NCBI GenBank assembly: GCA_934196075.1
Contig: CAKPVW010000005.1
Span: 3,037-67,036, forward strand
Direction of reading: 5' to 3'
Origin: an uncultured Anaerovibrio sp.
GTDB lineage: Bacteria; Bacillota; Negativicutes; Selenomonadales; Selenomonadaceae
DNA length: 64,000 nt
Shown: piece by piece, positions 1-8,642 of the stretch
Layout: the number at the start of each line of letters is the position of its first letter
Position numbering within the stretch: the stretch's first letter is position 1
Made by a program: the position numbers and the translations under genes
The notes under the pieces: generated by a model
Told to the model about the DNA's origin: nothing
The model's database searches: none
The model's input: the letters and a program-made list of their open reading frames with translations, nothing else

Positions 1-1
1 C

Positions 2-679
2 AAAGGATTTACCGGGGTGGAAATTACTCATTTTGCCAAGATTTCGGGGTTGAGTATTGAACAGGTTCTGCGCAAGCTGCAGCAGGCAGGTTTGCAGGCT
101 ATTGCTGGAGGTGGAGCAGAAATCCTCAGCGATAGAGTTCGCAATGAACTGTGTCCTAACAAGGCCACAGCTGCTCAGTGGTTGGAGGTGTCCAGAACAG
201 CGCATAAGCTGGGCATCAAAACCAATGCCAGCATGCTTTATGGTCATATAGAAACCATGGAGGAGCGTGTAGATCATCTGCTGACCTTGCGGGATTTGCA
301 GGATGAAACTGGGGGCATACAGACTTTTATCTGCTTCCCATTCCTGCCCAAGCATACAGAGCTGGGCAAAACTGTTCAGCAAACCTCTATGTGGGATGAT
401 TTGCGCACTATTGCCATTTCTAGATTGATGCTGGATAATATTACCAATATCAAGGCTTATTGGGTGATGCTGACAGTGCCGGTAGCTCAGATTGCTTTGG
501 GCTTTGGTGCCAACGATATTGATGGCACTATTCACAAGGAAACCATTCTTCACGATGCAGGGGCTTCAAGTCCTACGGCTCTCAGCGAGGACAATATTAT
601 CAAGATTATTCGGGAGGCTGGCCGGATTCCAGCAGCCTGTGACTGCAATTTCAATATTTTGAGAACTTTTGCAGATTAA
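2..679 (+). CDS. MqnE-like radical SAM protein, 5' end cut by window
   Basis: C-terminal 225 residues of a radical SAM enzyme of the MqnE/MqnC (futalosine menaquinone) family. The frame is open from base 2, so the real start and the Fe-S cysteine motif lie upstream of the window; the GTG at 17 is internal. What is visible aligns along its whole length with the complete MqnE-like gene that follows: both carry a GGGAEILSDRVR segment, an LxDETGG segment, an NIKAYWVML-type segment and a GFGANDIDGTI segment. The C-terminus differs from its neighbour. It lies 39 bp upstream of the next gene in the same orientation, so the two are probably co-transcribed. In MqnE the reaction joins 3-[(1-carboxyvinyl)oxy]benzoate to SAM to give aminofutalosine. 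Whether this copy has the same substrate is inference, since two MqnE-like genes sit side by side. Confidence 0.8.
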   Translation, partial: KGFTGVEITHFAKISGLSIEQVLRKLQQAGLQAIAGGGAEILSDRVRNELCPNKATAAQWLEVSRTAHKLGIKTNASMLYGHIETMEERVDHLLTLRDLQDETGGIQTFICFPFLPKHTELGKTVQQTSMWDDLRTIAISRLMLDNITNIKAYWVMLTVPVAQIALGFGANDIDGTIHKETILHDAGASSPTALSEDNIIKIIREAGRIPAACDCNFNILRTFAD

Positions 680-718
680 GGATTAGATAGGCGGTTTTTA
701 CAGCTAAAAGGGGATATT

Positions 719-1819
719 ATGACCAAAGAATTGATTCTGCAGGCCAGAGAAAAAGCCAATGCTGGCTTGCGGTTGAATTTACAGGAGGCATTGGCCCTCT
801 ATGAAGATAATGATTTGTTGTTTTTGGCAGACTGTGCTAGACGCATGAAGGAAAAGAAGAGCGGACGGCAGGTTTTTTATAATGTTAATAAGCATATTAA
901 TCTGACCAATATCTGTACTTCGGGCTGTCCTCTTTGTGCCTTTCAGAAAAAGGAAGGAGAGCAGGGAGGCTTTGTACTGGAGGAGGCAGATATTGCCAAA
1001 ATTCTGGAGGAGGCCAAGGCTACCAGAAATCTGGGAGAAATCCATATAGTCAGCGCCCTCCATCCAGATAAGCCCTTTGAATATTACCTCAATGTAGTAA
1101 GGCAGGTACGGCAGGCTTTGCCACAGGTGGATATCAAGGCTTTTACCCCGGTGGAGATTGTGCATTTTAGCCAAATGACTGGCAAATCCATCAAGGAAGT
1201 ATTGGAGATTTTGCAAAAGGCTGGCCTTTCCTCTTTACCAGGGGGTGGCGCAGAGATTCTTAGCGATAGAGTAAGGGAAATTATCTGTCCGAAAAAGGCT
1301 ACCACTGCCCAGTGGATTGAAACTATTAAGACCGCTCACAGGTTGGGTATCCGCACCAATTGCACCATGATGTACGGCCATATTGAAACCATCGAGGAAA
1401 GACTGCAGCATCTATTTACTTTGCGGGATATTCAGGATGAAACAGGTGGTTTTCAGGCCTTTGTTTCCTTCCCTTTTCACCCTGCCAATACAGGGTTGGA
1501 TTATTTGAAGCGGGTTGGTTCCTGGGAGGATATGAAGATGATGGCTTTGTCCAGATTGATTCTGGATAATGTGGATCATATCAAGGCATTTTGGATAATG
1601 CTGACCATGCCCATTGCCCAGCTGGCTTTGGGCTTTGGAGCTGATGATTTGGATGGTACCATTGGAGAGGAAAAAATCATTCATGCTGCTGGGGCCAATA
1701 CAGGTCGGGGGATTACCCGCAGCAAATTGCGTCAGTTGATTACGGAAGCTGGTTTTGAGCCTGTGGAGCGAGATACTTTCTATCATCCTGTGGGAGCTGG
1801 AGAGGAGGCAGTCAAATGA
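719..1819 (+). CDS. mqnE: Aminofutalosine synthase (MqnE-like), radical SAM
   Basis: A 366-residue radical SAM protein, normal length for MqnE. The cluster motif CTSGCPLC (C-x3-C-x2-C) is near residue 66, where three cysteines ligate the SAM-binding [4Fe-4S] cluster. The distal half carries family-typical segments (DETGGFQAF, GFGADDLDGTI, HAAGANTG). Family role: first radical step of the futalosine menaquinone pathway, forming aminofutalosine in the cytoplasm. The start ATG is preceded by AAGGGG at good spacing. The stop overlaps the start of the next radical SAM gene (ATGA), so translation is probably coupled. It is clearly a paralogue of the truncated gene upstream, and I cannot tell which of the two is the main MqnE. 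Confidence 0.85.
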   Translation: MTKELILQAREKANAGLRLNLQEALALYEDNDLLFLADCARRMKEKKSGRQVFYNVNKHINLTNICTSGCPLCAFQKKEGEQGGFVLEEADIAKILEEAKATRNLGEIHIVSALHPDKPFEYYLNVVRQVRQALPQVDIKAFTPVEIVHFSQMTGKSIKEVLEILQKAGLSSLPGGGAEILSDRVREIICPKKATTAQWIETIKTAHRLGIRTNCTMMYGHIETIEERLQHLFTLRDIQDETGGFQAFVSFPFHPANTGLDYLKRVGSWEDMKMMALSRLILDNVDHIKAFWIMLTMPIAQLALGFGADDLDGTIGEEKIIHAAGANTGRGITRSKLRQLITEAGFEPVERDTFYHPVGAGEEAVK

Positions 1820-2862
1820 TGAGAATGAATGCCAAGGAAGCAGAACAGCTGCTGATAAGTGGAGATCCTATCCAGTTAGGACAGCTAGCAGGAGCCGAAG
1901 CTAGAAAACGCTTTGGGGATAGAATTACTTTTATTGTAGATAGAAATATCAACTATACCAATGTATGTGTTAATGAATGTAGATTCTGTGCCTTTTTTCG
2001 TCGCAAGGAAAGCAAGGATGCCTATCTTCTGACCTTTGATGAAATTCTGGGTAAGGTGAGAGAGGCCGTAGATGCCGGGGCTACTCAGGTGATGATTCAG
2101 GGTGGTCTTTATCCTGATTTGGGGTTGGAGTATTATGAAAAAATGCTGCGGCTTATTAAGGAAAATTTCAAGATTACCATTCACTCCTTTACTGCCACGG
2201 AAATTCAGCATTTTGCCCGTCAGGCAGGTATTTCTATCTTGGATTGCCTTAAAAGATTGCAGGCAGCAGGTTTGGACAGCCTGCCTGGTGGTGGAGCTGA
2301 AATTCTGGTGGATGAGGTGCGCCAGCGGGTAAGCCCCAAGAAGATTATGACGGAGGATTGGCTCCATGTTATGGAGTGTGCTCATTCCATCGGTATGGAA
2401 AGCACTGCCACCATGGTTATTGGCCTAGGTGAAACCATGGCTCAGCGTGTGGAGCATATGGAGCGTATTCGTCAGCTGCAGGATAAAACAGGAGGTTTTA
2501 GGGCCTTTATTACTTGGAGCTTCCAGCCTGGCAATACAGAGCTGGGAGGAGAAAAAACCTCTGGCTGGGACTATATGCGGAATTTGGCTATAACCAGACT
2601 TTATATGGATAATGTGCCTCATATTCAGGGCTCCTGGGTAACTCAGGGAGAACGTATTGGACAGCTGACTCCTGCTTTTGGCGCAGATGATCTGGGCAGT
2701 ATTATGCTGGAAGAAAATGTGGTCAAGGCAGCCGGCACAGCCTATGATATGTCTATTCAGAAAATGGTGGACATGATTCAGGGAGCAGGCTGGCAGGCGG
2801 CTCAGCGAGATACGGAGTACAATGTAATCAAGACATATGGAGGCAAGGCTGATGCTAGATAA
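1816..2862 (+). CDS. mqnC: Cyclic dehypoxanthinyl futalosine synthase (MqnC)
   Basis: A 348-residue radical SAM enzyme. The segment NYTNVCVNECRFCAF near residue 46 holds the C-x3-C-x2-C cluster motif and is characteristic of MqnC. It is followed by a QGGLYPDL segment and a SLPGGGAEIL segment. MqnC cyclises dehypoxanthine futalosine, the step after the nucleobase has been removed. The start overlaps the mqnE stop by 4 bp and has GAGGAGG 7 bp upstream. Its 3' end overlaps the phosphorylase gene by 11 bp. The tight overlaps support one operon for the futalosine route. Confidence 0.9.
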   Translation: MMRMNAKEAEQLLISGDPIQLGQLAGAEARKRFGDRITFIVDRNINYTNVCVNECRFCAFFRRKESKDAYLLTFDEILGKVREAVDAGATQVMIQGGLYPDLGLEYYEKMLRLIKENFKITIHSFTATEIQHFARQAGISILDCLKRLQAAGLDSLPGGGAEILVDEVRQRVSPKKIMTEDWLHVMECAHSIGMESTATMVIGLGETMAQRVEHMERIRQLQDKTGGFRAFITWSFQPGNTELGGEKTSGWDYMRNLAITRLYMDNVPHIQGSWVTQGERIGQLTPAFGADDLGSIMLEENVVKAAGTAYDMSIQKMVDMIQGAGWQAAQRDTEYNVIKTYGGKADAR

Positions 2863-3700
2863 CAAGATACCCAAGGCTGAATATGGTATTGTGGGAGGCT
2901 CTGGTACTCTTTCCAGCGATTTTCCTAATAATATTCAGGCTGAGGATGTAAAGATAATTGCAGATAATCTGAGATTTGAGACTCCCTATGGTGAAAGCCC
3001 TGCCATGCGGCTTTTTTCTGTAGGGGAGAAGCAGGTATTGACGGTGAAAATGCACGGCTGGCGCAGCGGTGTTAGCAGAAGTGATGCCTCTCGACAGGTT
3101 TTCTGGGTGTTCCGGGAAGCAGGTGTTAAAAGGATTTTGTCTGAGGGTGGAGTAGGTACCGTAAACAAGCTGCTGGATTTGCGGGATTTTATTGTGCCAG
3201 ATGATTATTTGGATATGTCTGTCCGCAAGGATGTAATGCTGGATGGCAGATATTTGCTGATTATGCGGGAGGCTCTTTGCCCAGAAATGCGGAAAACTCT
3301 CATTGAGGCTGTTTCCAAGCGCTTTGATGGTAGAGTTTTTCTGAGAGGAACCTATGCTGTAACCGATGGCCGGCATTTTGAAAGTCCAGCCGAGGTGGCC
3401 ATGCTTAATGGACACGCAGATATTGTGGGCCAAAGCATGTGCCCAGAGGTGTATCTGGCTAGGGAAATTGGCGCCTGCTATGCGGGATTGTATTTTACTG
3501 TCAACTACGGCGAGGGAATCAAGGTCTGGTCCCATGAGGATATGTCCAATATCTTCTATGATGATGCTGTGATGATAGGAGAAATTCTGCTGGAAACCAT
3601 CCGCAATACCTCCGCCCAGGACAAGCATTGTCATTGCCAGGAACTACGCAAAGAAACCCTGCTAAAGGATGTATACAACTCCGAATCCGCTAAAGGATAA
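2852..3700 (+). CDS. MTAP/PNP-family nucleoside phosphorylase in the futalosine operon
   Basis: A 282-residue protein of the methylthioadenosine/purine nucleoside phosphorylase family. It opens with a YGIVGGSGTL phosphate-binding segment and has HGWRSG, SEGGVGTVN, GTYAVTDGRHFES, EVAMLNGHADIVGQSM and LYFTVNYGEGI segments. A longer frame begins at 2837, but GGAGG at 2839-2843 sits 8 bp before the ATG at 2852, which decides the start. It overlaps mqnC by 11 bp. Family enzymes split 6-amino- or 6-oxopurine nucleosides with phosphate. Its place in the operon suggests that it removes the purine base from aminofutalosine or futalosine in place of MqnB, or that it recycles the nucleoside by-product of radical SAM chemistry. 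That role is inference from context. Confidence 0.75.
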   Translation: MLDNKIPKAEYGIVGGSGTLSSDFPNNIQAEDVKIIADNLRFETPYGESPAMRLFSVGEKQVLTVKMHGWRSGVSRSDASRQVFWVFREAGVKRILSEGGVGTVNKLLDLRDFIVPDDYLDMSVRKDVMLDGRYLLIMREALCPEMRKTLIEAVSKRFDGRVFLRGTYAVTDGRHFESPAEVAMLNGHADIVGQSMCPEVYLAREIGACYAGLYFTVNYGEGIKVWSHEDMSNIFYDDAVMIGEILLETIRNTSAQDKHCHCQELRKETLLKDVYNSESAKG

Positions 3701-3753
3701 AGAAAAAAAGCCTCGCACAACGCGGGGATTGCTAGCATACCACATTATTTTTG

Positions 3754-3785
3754 AGCACTTATGTTAATACATAGGTGCTTTTTTT
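3754..3785 (+). terminator. Rho-independent terminator of the menaquinone operon
   Basis: AGCACTTATG (3754-3763) pairs with CATAGGTGCT (3770-3779, one G-T pair) and is followed directly by a run of T. A second small hairpin, CCTCGC with GCGGGG, lies just upstream at about 3711-3727. Confidence 0.8.
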
Positions 3786-3853
3786 GTGGGAAATTTTCTA
3801 ATTATAAGCCAAAATTGGCCTCTAGCAAAAATAAGAGATATTTATTTTATAAC

Positions 3854-3994
3854 GAGGTGTCCGATGTCCCCCACCTCTATAGGTGGCGGGATGTTGTGCT
3901 AATGACAGGGTGGAGTTAATATCTCCACCCTCGTCGAAACCCCATTGAAAGAAAATGCAATGGCATTTTCTTTGAATAATATAGGGGTTATAAT
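3854..3994 (+). repeat. Composite dispersed repeat: D module then R module (about 140 bp)
   Basis: The left part (D, 3854-3903) starts GAGGTGTCCGATGTC and holds the palindrome CCACCTCTATAGGTGG. A GGGTGGAG/CTCCACCC hairpin follows at 3908-3930. The right part (R, 3945-3994) is a hairpin with arms near GAAAGAAAATGC and GCATTTTCTTT followed by a conserved TAATATAGGGGTTATAAT. The same D-to-R order and nearly the same length recur at 61846-61983. Single D or R modules recur at 8544, 11242, 52061, 42127 and 46426. No protein is evident, so this is probably a non-autonomous repeat or structured RNA element. Confidence 0.7.
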
Positions 3995-4175
3995 AATTGA
4001 TAGGTGGTAAATTAGACGATGTGCGGGTTGCGATGCTCAGTATAATAAATATTGATAATTTTTATATAAACTATAACTTTTTGATACTTGTCTATTTGAA
4101 TTTTCTGTGATATATTATATTCATAAAGAATATTGTATACAGAATACAAAATGAAAAATACAGGGGGCGAGTAAT
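3995..4175 (+). promoter_or_regulatory. AT-rich aspA upstream region with candidate promoter and palindrome
   Basis: There is no gene here. A possible promoter is TTGTCT (4088-4093), 17 bp, TATATT (4111-4116). An imperfect palindrome, TTGTAT-N5-ATACAA (4133-4149), sits between it and the aspA start and could be an operator. GGGGGCG before the start codon serves as ribosome binding site. The regulator is unknown. Confidence 0.4.
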
Positions 4176-5567
4176 ATGAGAAAGGAACATGATTTTCTCG
4201 GTGAATTGGAGATTCCAGATGAGGTTTATTATGGGGTACAGACCTTGAGAGCTATGGAGAATTTTGCCATTACTGGTCATAAGCTGGACGATGATTTCAT
4301 TACGGCTATGGCACAGGTAAAGAAGGCTACCTTCCTGGGCAATATGTCTACTGGCAGAATGGACAAGAAAATAGGCGATGCTCTTGTACAGGCTGCTGAT
4401 GAAATTATTCAGGGCAAGCTCCATGATCAATTCCCAGTTGACCCAATTCAGGGTGGCGCTGGTACTTCATGCAATATGAACATGAATGAGGTTTTGTGTA
4501 ACAGAGCTTTGGAGATTCTGGGTGAAGCTAGAGGCCGTTATGATATTGTTTCACCAAATAACCATGCTAATATGGCGCAGTCTACCAATGATGTGTTCCC
4601 AACTTCCATCAAGGTTTGTCTCAGATTCAAGGGCAAGAAGCTGATTGCAGCTTTGAATCTGCTAGCTGAGGAATTGGAGAAGAAGGCTGAGGAGTACAAG
4701 GATATCCTGAAAATGGGTCGTACACATCTGCAGGACGCCGTTCCTATTACTTTGGGACAGGAAATGGGTGCCTATGCTTCTGCTGTTAGACGTGGGGTGC
4801 GTCGCATAGAAGCAGCTTTGGCTAATCTTCAATATATCAATATGGGTGGTACCGCTGTAGGCACCGGACTTAATGCAGAGCCTGCTTATCTGGCTTGTAT
4901 TGCTCAGGAATTAGAGAACGTTACTGGTGAGCAGTGGCAGGAAGCAGATAATCTCATTGATATGACCAACAATACCGATGGTTTTGCAGATGTGTCTGCT
5001 GCTTTGAAGAATACTGCTCTGGTACTTATCAAAATGGCTAACGACTTCCGTTTGATGGCTTCTGGCCCAAGAGATGGCTTCTATGAATTGAAGCTGCCTA
5101 TGCGTCAGCCAGGTTCTTCCATTATGCCAGGCAAGGTAAATCCTGTTATTGCCGAGGTTTTGAACCAGACCTGTTATCAGGTTATTGGCAATGATTTGGC
5201 TGTTTCTTTGGGCGTTGAAAATGGTCAGTTTGAGCTGAATGTTATGGAGCCAGTTATTGCCTTCAATCTCTTCAACTCCATGAAATTCCTGACCAATGCA
5301 GTTAATGGCTTTGTAGATAAGCTGTTGAAAGATTTGCAGGCTAATAGAGAGCAGTGTCAGCATTGGGTTGATACCAGTGTAGGTGTTGTTACAGCGCTGC
5401 TGCCTCATATCGGCTATGAAACTTCCGCTATGCTAGCTAAGGAGGCATACAATTCTGGCCGCCCTATTAGGGAAATTATTCTGGAAAAGGGTATTATGAC
5501 TCAGGAGAAGCTGGATGAAGTTATGGCGCCTATGTCCATGACCACACCAGGTATTACTGGCAAATAA
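4176..5567 (+). CDS. aspA: Aspartate ammonia-lyase
   Basis: A 463-residue member of the aspartase/fumarase superfamily, normal length. The signature GSSIMPGKVNP lies near residue 312, where the loop carries the catalytic serine, and a GTSCNMNMNE segment near residue 93 matches aspartase. The N-terminal FLGELEIPDEVYYGVQT resembles other AspA proteins. It deaminates L-aspartate to fumarate and ammonia. Class II fumarase is the closest alternative, but the N-terminus and NMNMNEV fit aspartase better. It is monocistronic, with a strong terminator downstream. Placed next to menaquinone genes, it may supply fumarate as an electron acceptor (inference). Confidence 0.92.
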   Translation: MRKEHDFLGELEIPDEVYYGVQTLRAMENFAITGHKLDDDFITAMAQVKKATFLGNMSTGRMDKKIGDALVQAADEIIQGKLHDQFPVDPIQGGAGTSCNMNMNEVLCNRALEILGEARGRYDIVSPNNHANMAQSTNDVFPTSIKVCLRFKGKKLIAALNLLAEELEKKAEEYKDILKMGRTHLQDAVPITLGQEMGAYASAVRRGVRRIEAALANLQYINMGGTAVGTGLNAEPAYLACIAQELENVTGEQWQEADNLIDMTNNTDGFADVSAALKNTALVLIKMANDFRLMASGPRDGFYELKLPMRQPGSSIMPGKVNPVIAEVLNQTCYQVIGNDLAVSLGVENGQFELNVMEPVIAFNLFNSMKFLTNAVNGFVDKLLKDLQANREQCQHWVDTSVGVVTALLPHIGYETSAMLAKEAYNSGRPIREIILEKGIMTQEKLDEVMAPMSMTTPGITGK

Positions 5568-5586
5568 CATAATATTGTAGTTTTTG

Positions 5587-5647
5587 ACATGATGGCATTC
5601 ACATAGATGGCTGTTGCTATACTATGTATATGTCATCATGTTTTTTC
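5587..5647 (+). terminator. aspA terminator, long hairpin
   Basis: ACATGATG (5587-5594) pairs with CATCATGT (5634-5641), and an inner ACATAG/CTATGT pair extends the stem. A run of six T follows. This is a long interrupted stem. Confidence 0.85.
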
Positions 5648-5812
5648 TTTTTCGCCGGAAGAATCTTACCTCTTAGAAGAGAGACGAATGGCAGTTTGCC
5701 GAATTGACACAAGCAATTGATCGTGGGTAAATAATTTTTGCCATGATATGATGAAAAAGTGTTAAAGCTACTCATAAGGTACTCAAAAAATGATGTTTTC
5801 TTGTGAAAATAA

Positions 5813-5841
5813 TTGACAGTGGTGAAATACTAGCATATAAT
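5813..5841 (+). promoter_or_regulatory. typA promoter
   Basis: TTGACA (5813-5818), a 17-bp spacer and TATAAT (5836-5841): a perfect housekeeping sigma-A promoter. A GGGGAG/CTCCCC hairpin followed by TTTTG lies in the leader at 5872-5894. Confidence 0.85.
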
Positions 5842-5925
5842 TGTTATATTATTTCAGAATGTGTTATTTATGGGGAGCAGGTGACTCCCCTTTTGTTTGC
5901 ATTAATGGGAGGAATTGAAAAACCA

Positions 5926-7743
5926 ATGAGTACAAACGAGAATTTGAGAAATATTGCGATTATTGCCCATGTAGACCACGGTAAAACTACTTTGGTAGAT
6001 GCTATGCTGCAGCAGAGCCACATTTTCCGTTCTAATGAGCAGGTTGCGGAGCGTGTAATGGATTCCGGTGACTTGGAGCGTGAACGTGGTATTACAATTC
6101 TTTCCAAGAATACTGCTATTATGTACAATGGTATCAAAATTAACATCGTAGATACTCCGGGTCATGCTGATTTCGGTGGCGAGGTAGAGCGTGTACTGAA
6201 CATGGTAGACGGCGTTGTTCTGCTGGTAGATGCCTTTGAGGGTCCAATGCCACAGACCAAATATGTACTGCGCAAGGCTTTGGAGCAGGGCTTGAAGCCT
6301 ATCGTTGTTATCAACAAGATAGACCGTCCTGATCAGCGCGTTGATGATGTTTATGATGAGGTTCTGGAACTATTCATGGATTTGGATGCTGACGATGAGC
6401 AGTTGGATTTCCCTTGCATCTATGCAACTGCTCGTGATGGTATCGCTAAGTACAGCATGGATGACGATAATACTGATATGACTCCATTGATGGAGACTAT
6501 TATTAAGGAGATTCCATGTCCAAAGGGTGATGCAGATGGCCCTCTCCAGATGATGATTACCAATCTGGAGGCCGATGAATACGTAGGCAAGGTTGCTGTA
6601 GGCCGTATTATCCGTGGTAAGGTAAAGCCTAATCAGAATGTAGTTTTGCTGAATGGCGATAGTCAGACCAAGGCCAAGATTGGTAAGGTATATACTTATC
6701 AGGGCCTGAGCCGTGTAGAGGTTCCAGAGGCTTCCATGGGCGAAATTGTCTGCTTGACTGGTTTGGGCAATGTTAGCATTGGCCATACTGTTGCTGATGC
6801 AGAGAACCCAGAGGCTTTGCCAACGATCAATATTGATGAGCCAACTCTCTCCATGACCTTTGGTGTAAATACCAGTCCTTTTGCCGGTCGTGAGGGACAG
6901 TTTGTTACCTCTCGTCATCTCCGTGATCGTCTCTTCAAGGAAGTTGAGACTAATGTATCTCTCCGTGTAGAGGAAACTGACAGTGCTGATGTATTCAAGG
7001 TTTCTGGTCGTGGTGAGCTGCATCTGTCTATTTTGATTGAAACTATGCGTCGTGAGGGCTATGAGCTGCAGGTTGGTAAGCCAGAGGTTGTATACAAGAC
7101 TATCAATGGTCAGAAGTGTGAGCCTATGGAGAACCTGACTATTGAGGTTCCTCAGGAATATCAGGGTACTGTTATGATGTCTCTTGGTACTCGCAAGGCA
7201 GAGCTGTCCAATATGACTGAGGTTTCTGGCTATATGCGCATGGAATTCCTGATTCCTGCACGTGGTTTGATTGGTTTCCGCTCTGAGCTTTTGACCAACA
7301 CCAAGGGTAATGGCATTATGAACCATACTTTTGCTGGTTATGTACCTTATAAGGGAGATATTCCAGGCCGTGCTCGTGGTTCTCTGGTAGCCTTTGAGCA
7401 GGGCGAGACTACTGGCTATGGTATTTTCTCTTTGCAGGACCGTGGTACTATGTTTATCTCTCCTGGTCAGGCTGTATATGAGGGCATGATTGTAGGCGAG
7501 AACTCTCGTGAAATGGATATTGATATTAATCCTTGCAAAGCTAAGCACGTATCTAATATGCGTACCTCCTCCTCTGATGAGGCTATCCGCCTTGTACCAC
7601 CGCGGATTCTCAGCTTGGAGCAGGCTATTGAATACATCAATCAGGATGAATTGGTGGAGATTACACCTGAAAGTATTCGTCTCCGCAAGGCTATTTTGGA
7701 CAAAACTATTCGCGGTCGTGCTAGCAAAAATGCAAGAAAGTAA
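5926..7743 (+). CDS. typA: Translational GTPase TypA/BipA
   Basis: A 605-residue ribosome-binding GTPase, the normal length. The G1 motif AHVDHGKTT comes right after the start and the G3 motif [15 protein letters not shown] and G4 motif NKIDRP follow. EF-G-like domains and the BipA C-terminal domain ([30 protein letters not shown]) come after. TypA acts on 50S assembly and in stress or cold adaptation. The frame extends upstream to 5803, but [12 protein letters not shown] is the family start, and GGGAGG at 5907-5912 serves it. The upstream part is the leader containing promoter and hairpin. Confidence 0.95.
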   Translation: MSTNENLRNIAIIAHVDHGKTTLVDAMLQQSHIFRSNEQVAERVMDSGDLERERGITILSKNTAIMYNGIKINIVDTPGHADFGGEVERVLNMVDGVVLLVDAFEGPMPQTKYVLRKALEQGLKPIVVINKIDRPDQRVDDVYDEVLELFMDLDADDEQLDFPCIYATARDGIAKYSMDDDNTDMTPLMETIIKEIPCPKGDADGPLQMMITNLEADEYVGKVAVGRIIRGKVKPNQNVVLLNGDSQTKAKIGKVYTYQGLSRVEVPEASMGEIVCLTGLGNVSIGHTVADAENPEALPTINIDEPTLSMTFGVNTSPFAGREGQFVTSRHLRDRLFKEVETNVSLRVEETDSADVFKVSGRGELHLSILIETMRREGYELQVGKPEVVYKTINGQKCEPMENLTIEVPQEYQGTVMMSLGTRKAELSNMTEVSGYMRMEFLIPARGLIGFRSELLTNTKGNGIMNHTFAGYVPYKGDIPGRARGSLVAFEQGETTGYGIFSLQDRGTMFISPGQAVYEGMIVGENSREMDIDINPCKAKHVSNMRTSSSDEAIRLVPPRILSLEQAIEYINQDELVEITPESIRLRKAILDKTIRGRASKNARK

Positions 7744-7903
7744 AATAGGTCTTTAATCTCTATTGATATTTATTGTATTATCATGTACAATATTAGCAGA
7801 CTGATATATTGTATGTTAAAATGTGTGGCTCTTGAACAGTGTAAATAATTGTTTAGGAGGAAAATATCATAGGGATTACGGGATGTATTTGGAGGCGGAG
7901 ACT

Positions 7904-8419
7904 GTGGAGATATTTGATAGACTTAAGAATTTTTTGGCACCTATGGATGAGGAGCTTATTTTTGACGATGGATATGCTAAGGCAGAGGATGTTGCTGCTT
8001 CTGCATCTACTGCTACTGCTCAGCAAAGTGTTAGCAGCCAGCAGGTTGTGGGTGGCTCTAGCGTAGATAGTATTGATACTAATCCGTTTGCCCAGGCAGC
8101 CATAAACCGTCAGAATATGAAGTTGGTTGTCAACAACAAGGAGCGGGAGATGCATATTCAGATTTACACTCCTCAGAATTTTGATAGTGTATCTGAAATC
8201 GCAGACGCACTTAAGTCAAAGCGCTCCGCGATTGTAAACTATGAGCGGGTAGAGTTGGCTGAGCAGCGCCGTATTTGTGATTTTCTCAATGGCGTTTGCT
8301 ATGTACAGGATGGTGATGTTCGTCGCGTTACTTCGACTATGGTATTGTATGTACCTGACTGTGTTGAAATTGACGAGATTAAGAGCGTAGCACCTGATGC
8401 TGCCCCAATAAAGTTCTAA
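7904..8419 (+). CDS. sepF: Cell division protein SepF
   Basis: A 171-residue SepF. Longer starts exist at 7823 and 7883, but GGAGG (7891-7895) lies 8 bp before a GTG at 7904. The resulting N-terminus, MEIFDRLKNFLAP, is the amphipathic membrane-targeting helix expected for SepF. A variable Ala/Ser/Gln-rich linker (about residues 27-65) joins it to the C-terminal DUF552 domain (IYTPQNFDSVSEIADALK, DFLNGVCYVQDGDVRRV). SepF tethers FtsZ to the membrane and bundles it at the septum. Here it lies outside a division gene cluster, between typA and greA. A strong terminator follows. Confidence 0.88.
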   Translation: MEIFDRLKNFLAPMDEELIFDDGYAKAEDVAASASTATAQQSVSSQQVVGGSSVDSIDTNPFAQAAINRQNMKLVVNNKEREMHIQIYTPQNFDSVSEIADALKSKRSAIVNYERVELAEQRRICDFLNGVCYVQDGDVRRVTSTMVLYVPDCVEIDEIKSVAPDAAPIKF

Positions 8420-8432
8420 TCAAATGATAGGC

Positions 8433-8474
8433 ATGGAGTCAGTTTGCCCTAGGGTAGATTGACTCCATTTTTTT
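8433..8474 (+). terminator. sepF terminator
   Basis: ATGGAGTCA (8433-8441) pairs with TGACTCCAT (8460-8468), followed by a run of seven T. Confidence 0.9.
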
Positions 8475-8499
8475 GCATGGTGTTGATATGGCTGATACA

Positions 8500-8528
8500 T
8501 TGACAATACAATAAAAAATTAATATAAT
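8500..8528 (+). promoter_or_regulatory. greA-lysS promoter
   Basis: TTGACA (8500-8505), 17 bp, TATAAT (8523-8528). The transcript would carry the inverted D repeat at 8544-8577 in its leader. Confidence 0.85.
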
Positions 8529-8543
8529 GGTACGGTATGGCTT

Positions 8544-8577
8544 ATTAGCACAACACCCCGCCGCTTATATAGGTGAG
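8544..8577 (-). repeat. Dispersed D module, inverted copy in greA leader
   Basis: The reverse complement of this stretch matches the core of the D repeat at 3870-3903, including TGTTGTGCTAAT and the CACCTATATA stem region. It lies between the greA promoter and the greA start, so it is transcribed as leader RNA. Confidence 0.6.
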
Positions 8578-8642
8578 TATCATTTAATTATGAAAAATAT
8601 GGGCTTTGTCCATAACAATATATGTAAAGGAGTTTTTGTAAA

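Noticed and set aside
3908-3930. GGGTGGAG/CTCCACCC hairpin as a terminator
   Set aside because: No T run follows, and it lies inside the composite repeat; a better terminator is at 3754-3785.
5803-5925. N-terminal extension of TypA
   Set aside because: It overlaps the perfect promoter at 5813-5841 and would add 41 residues not found in the family.
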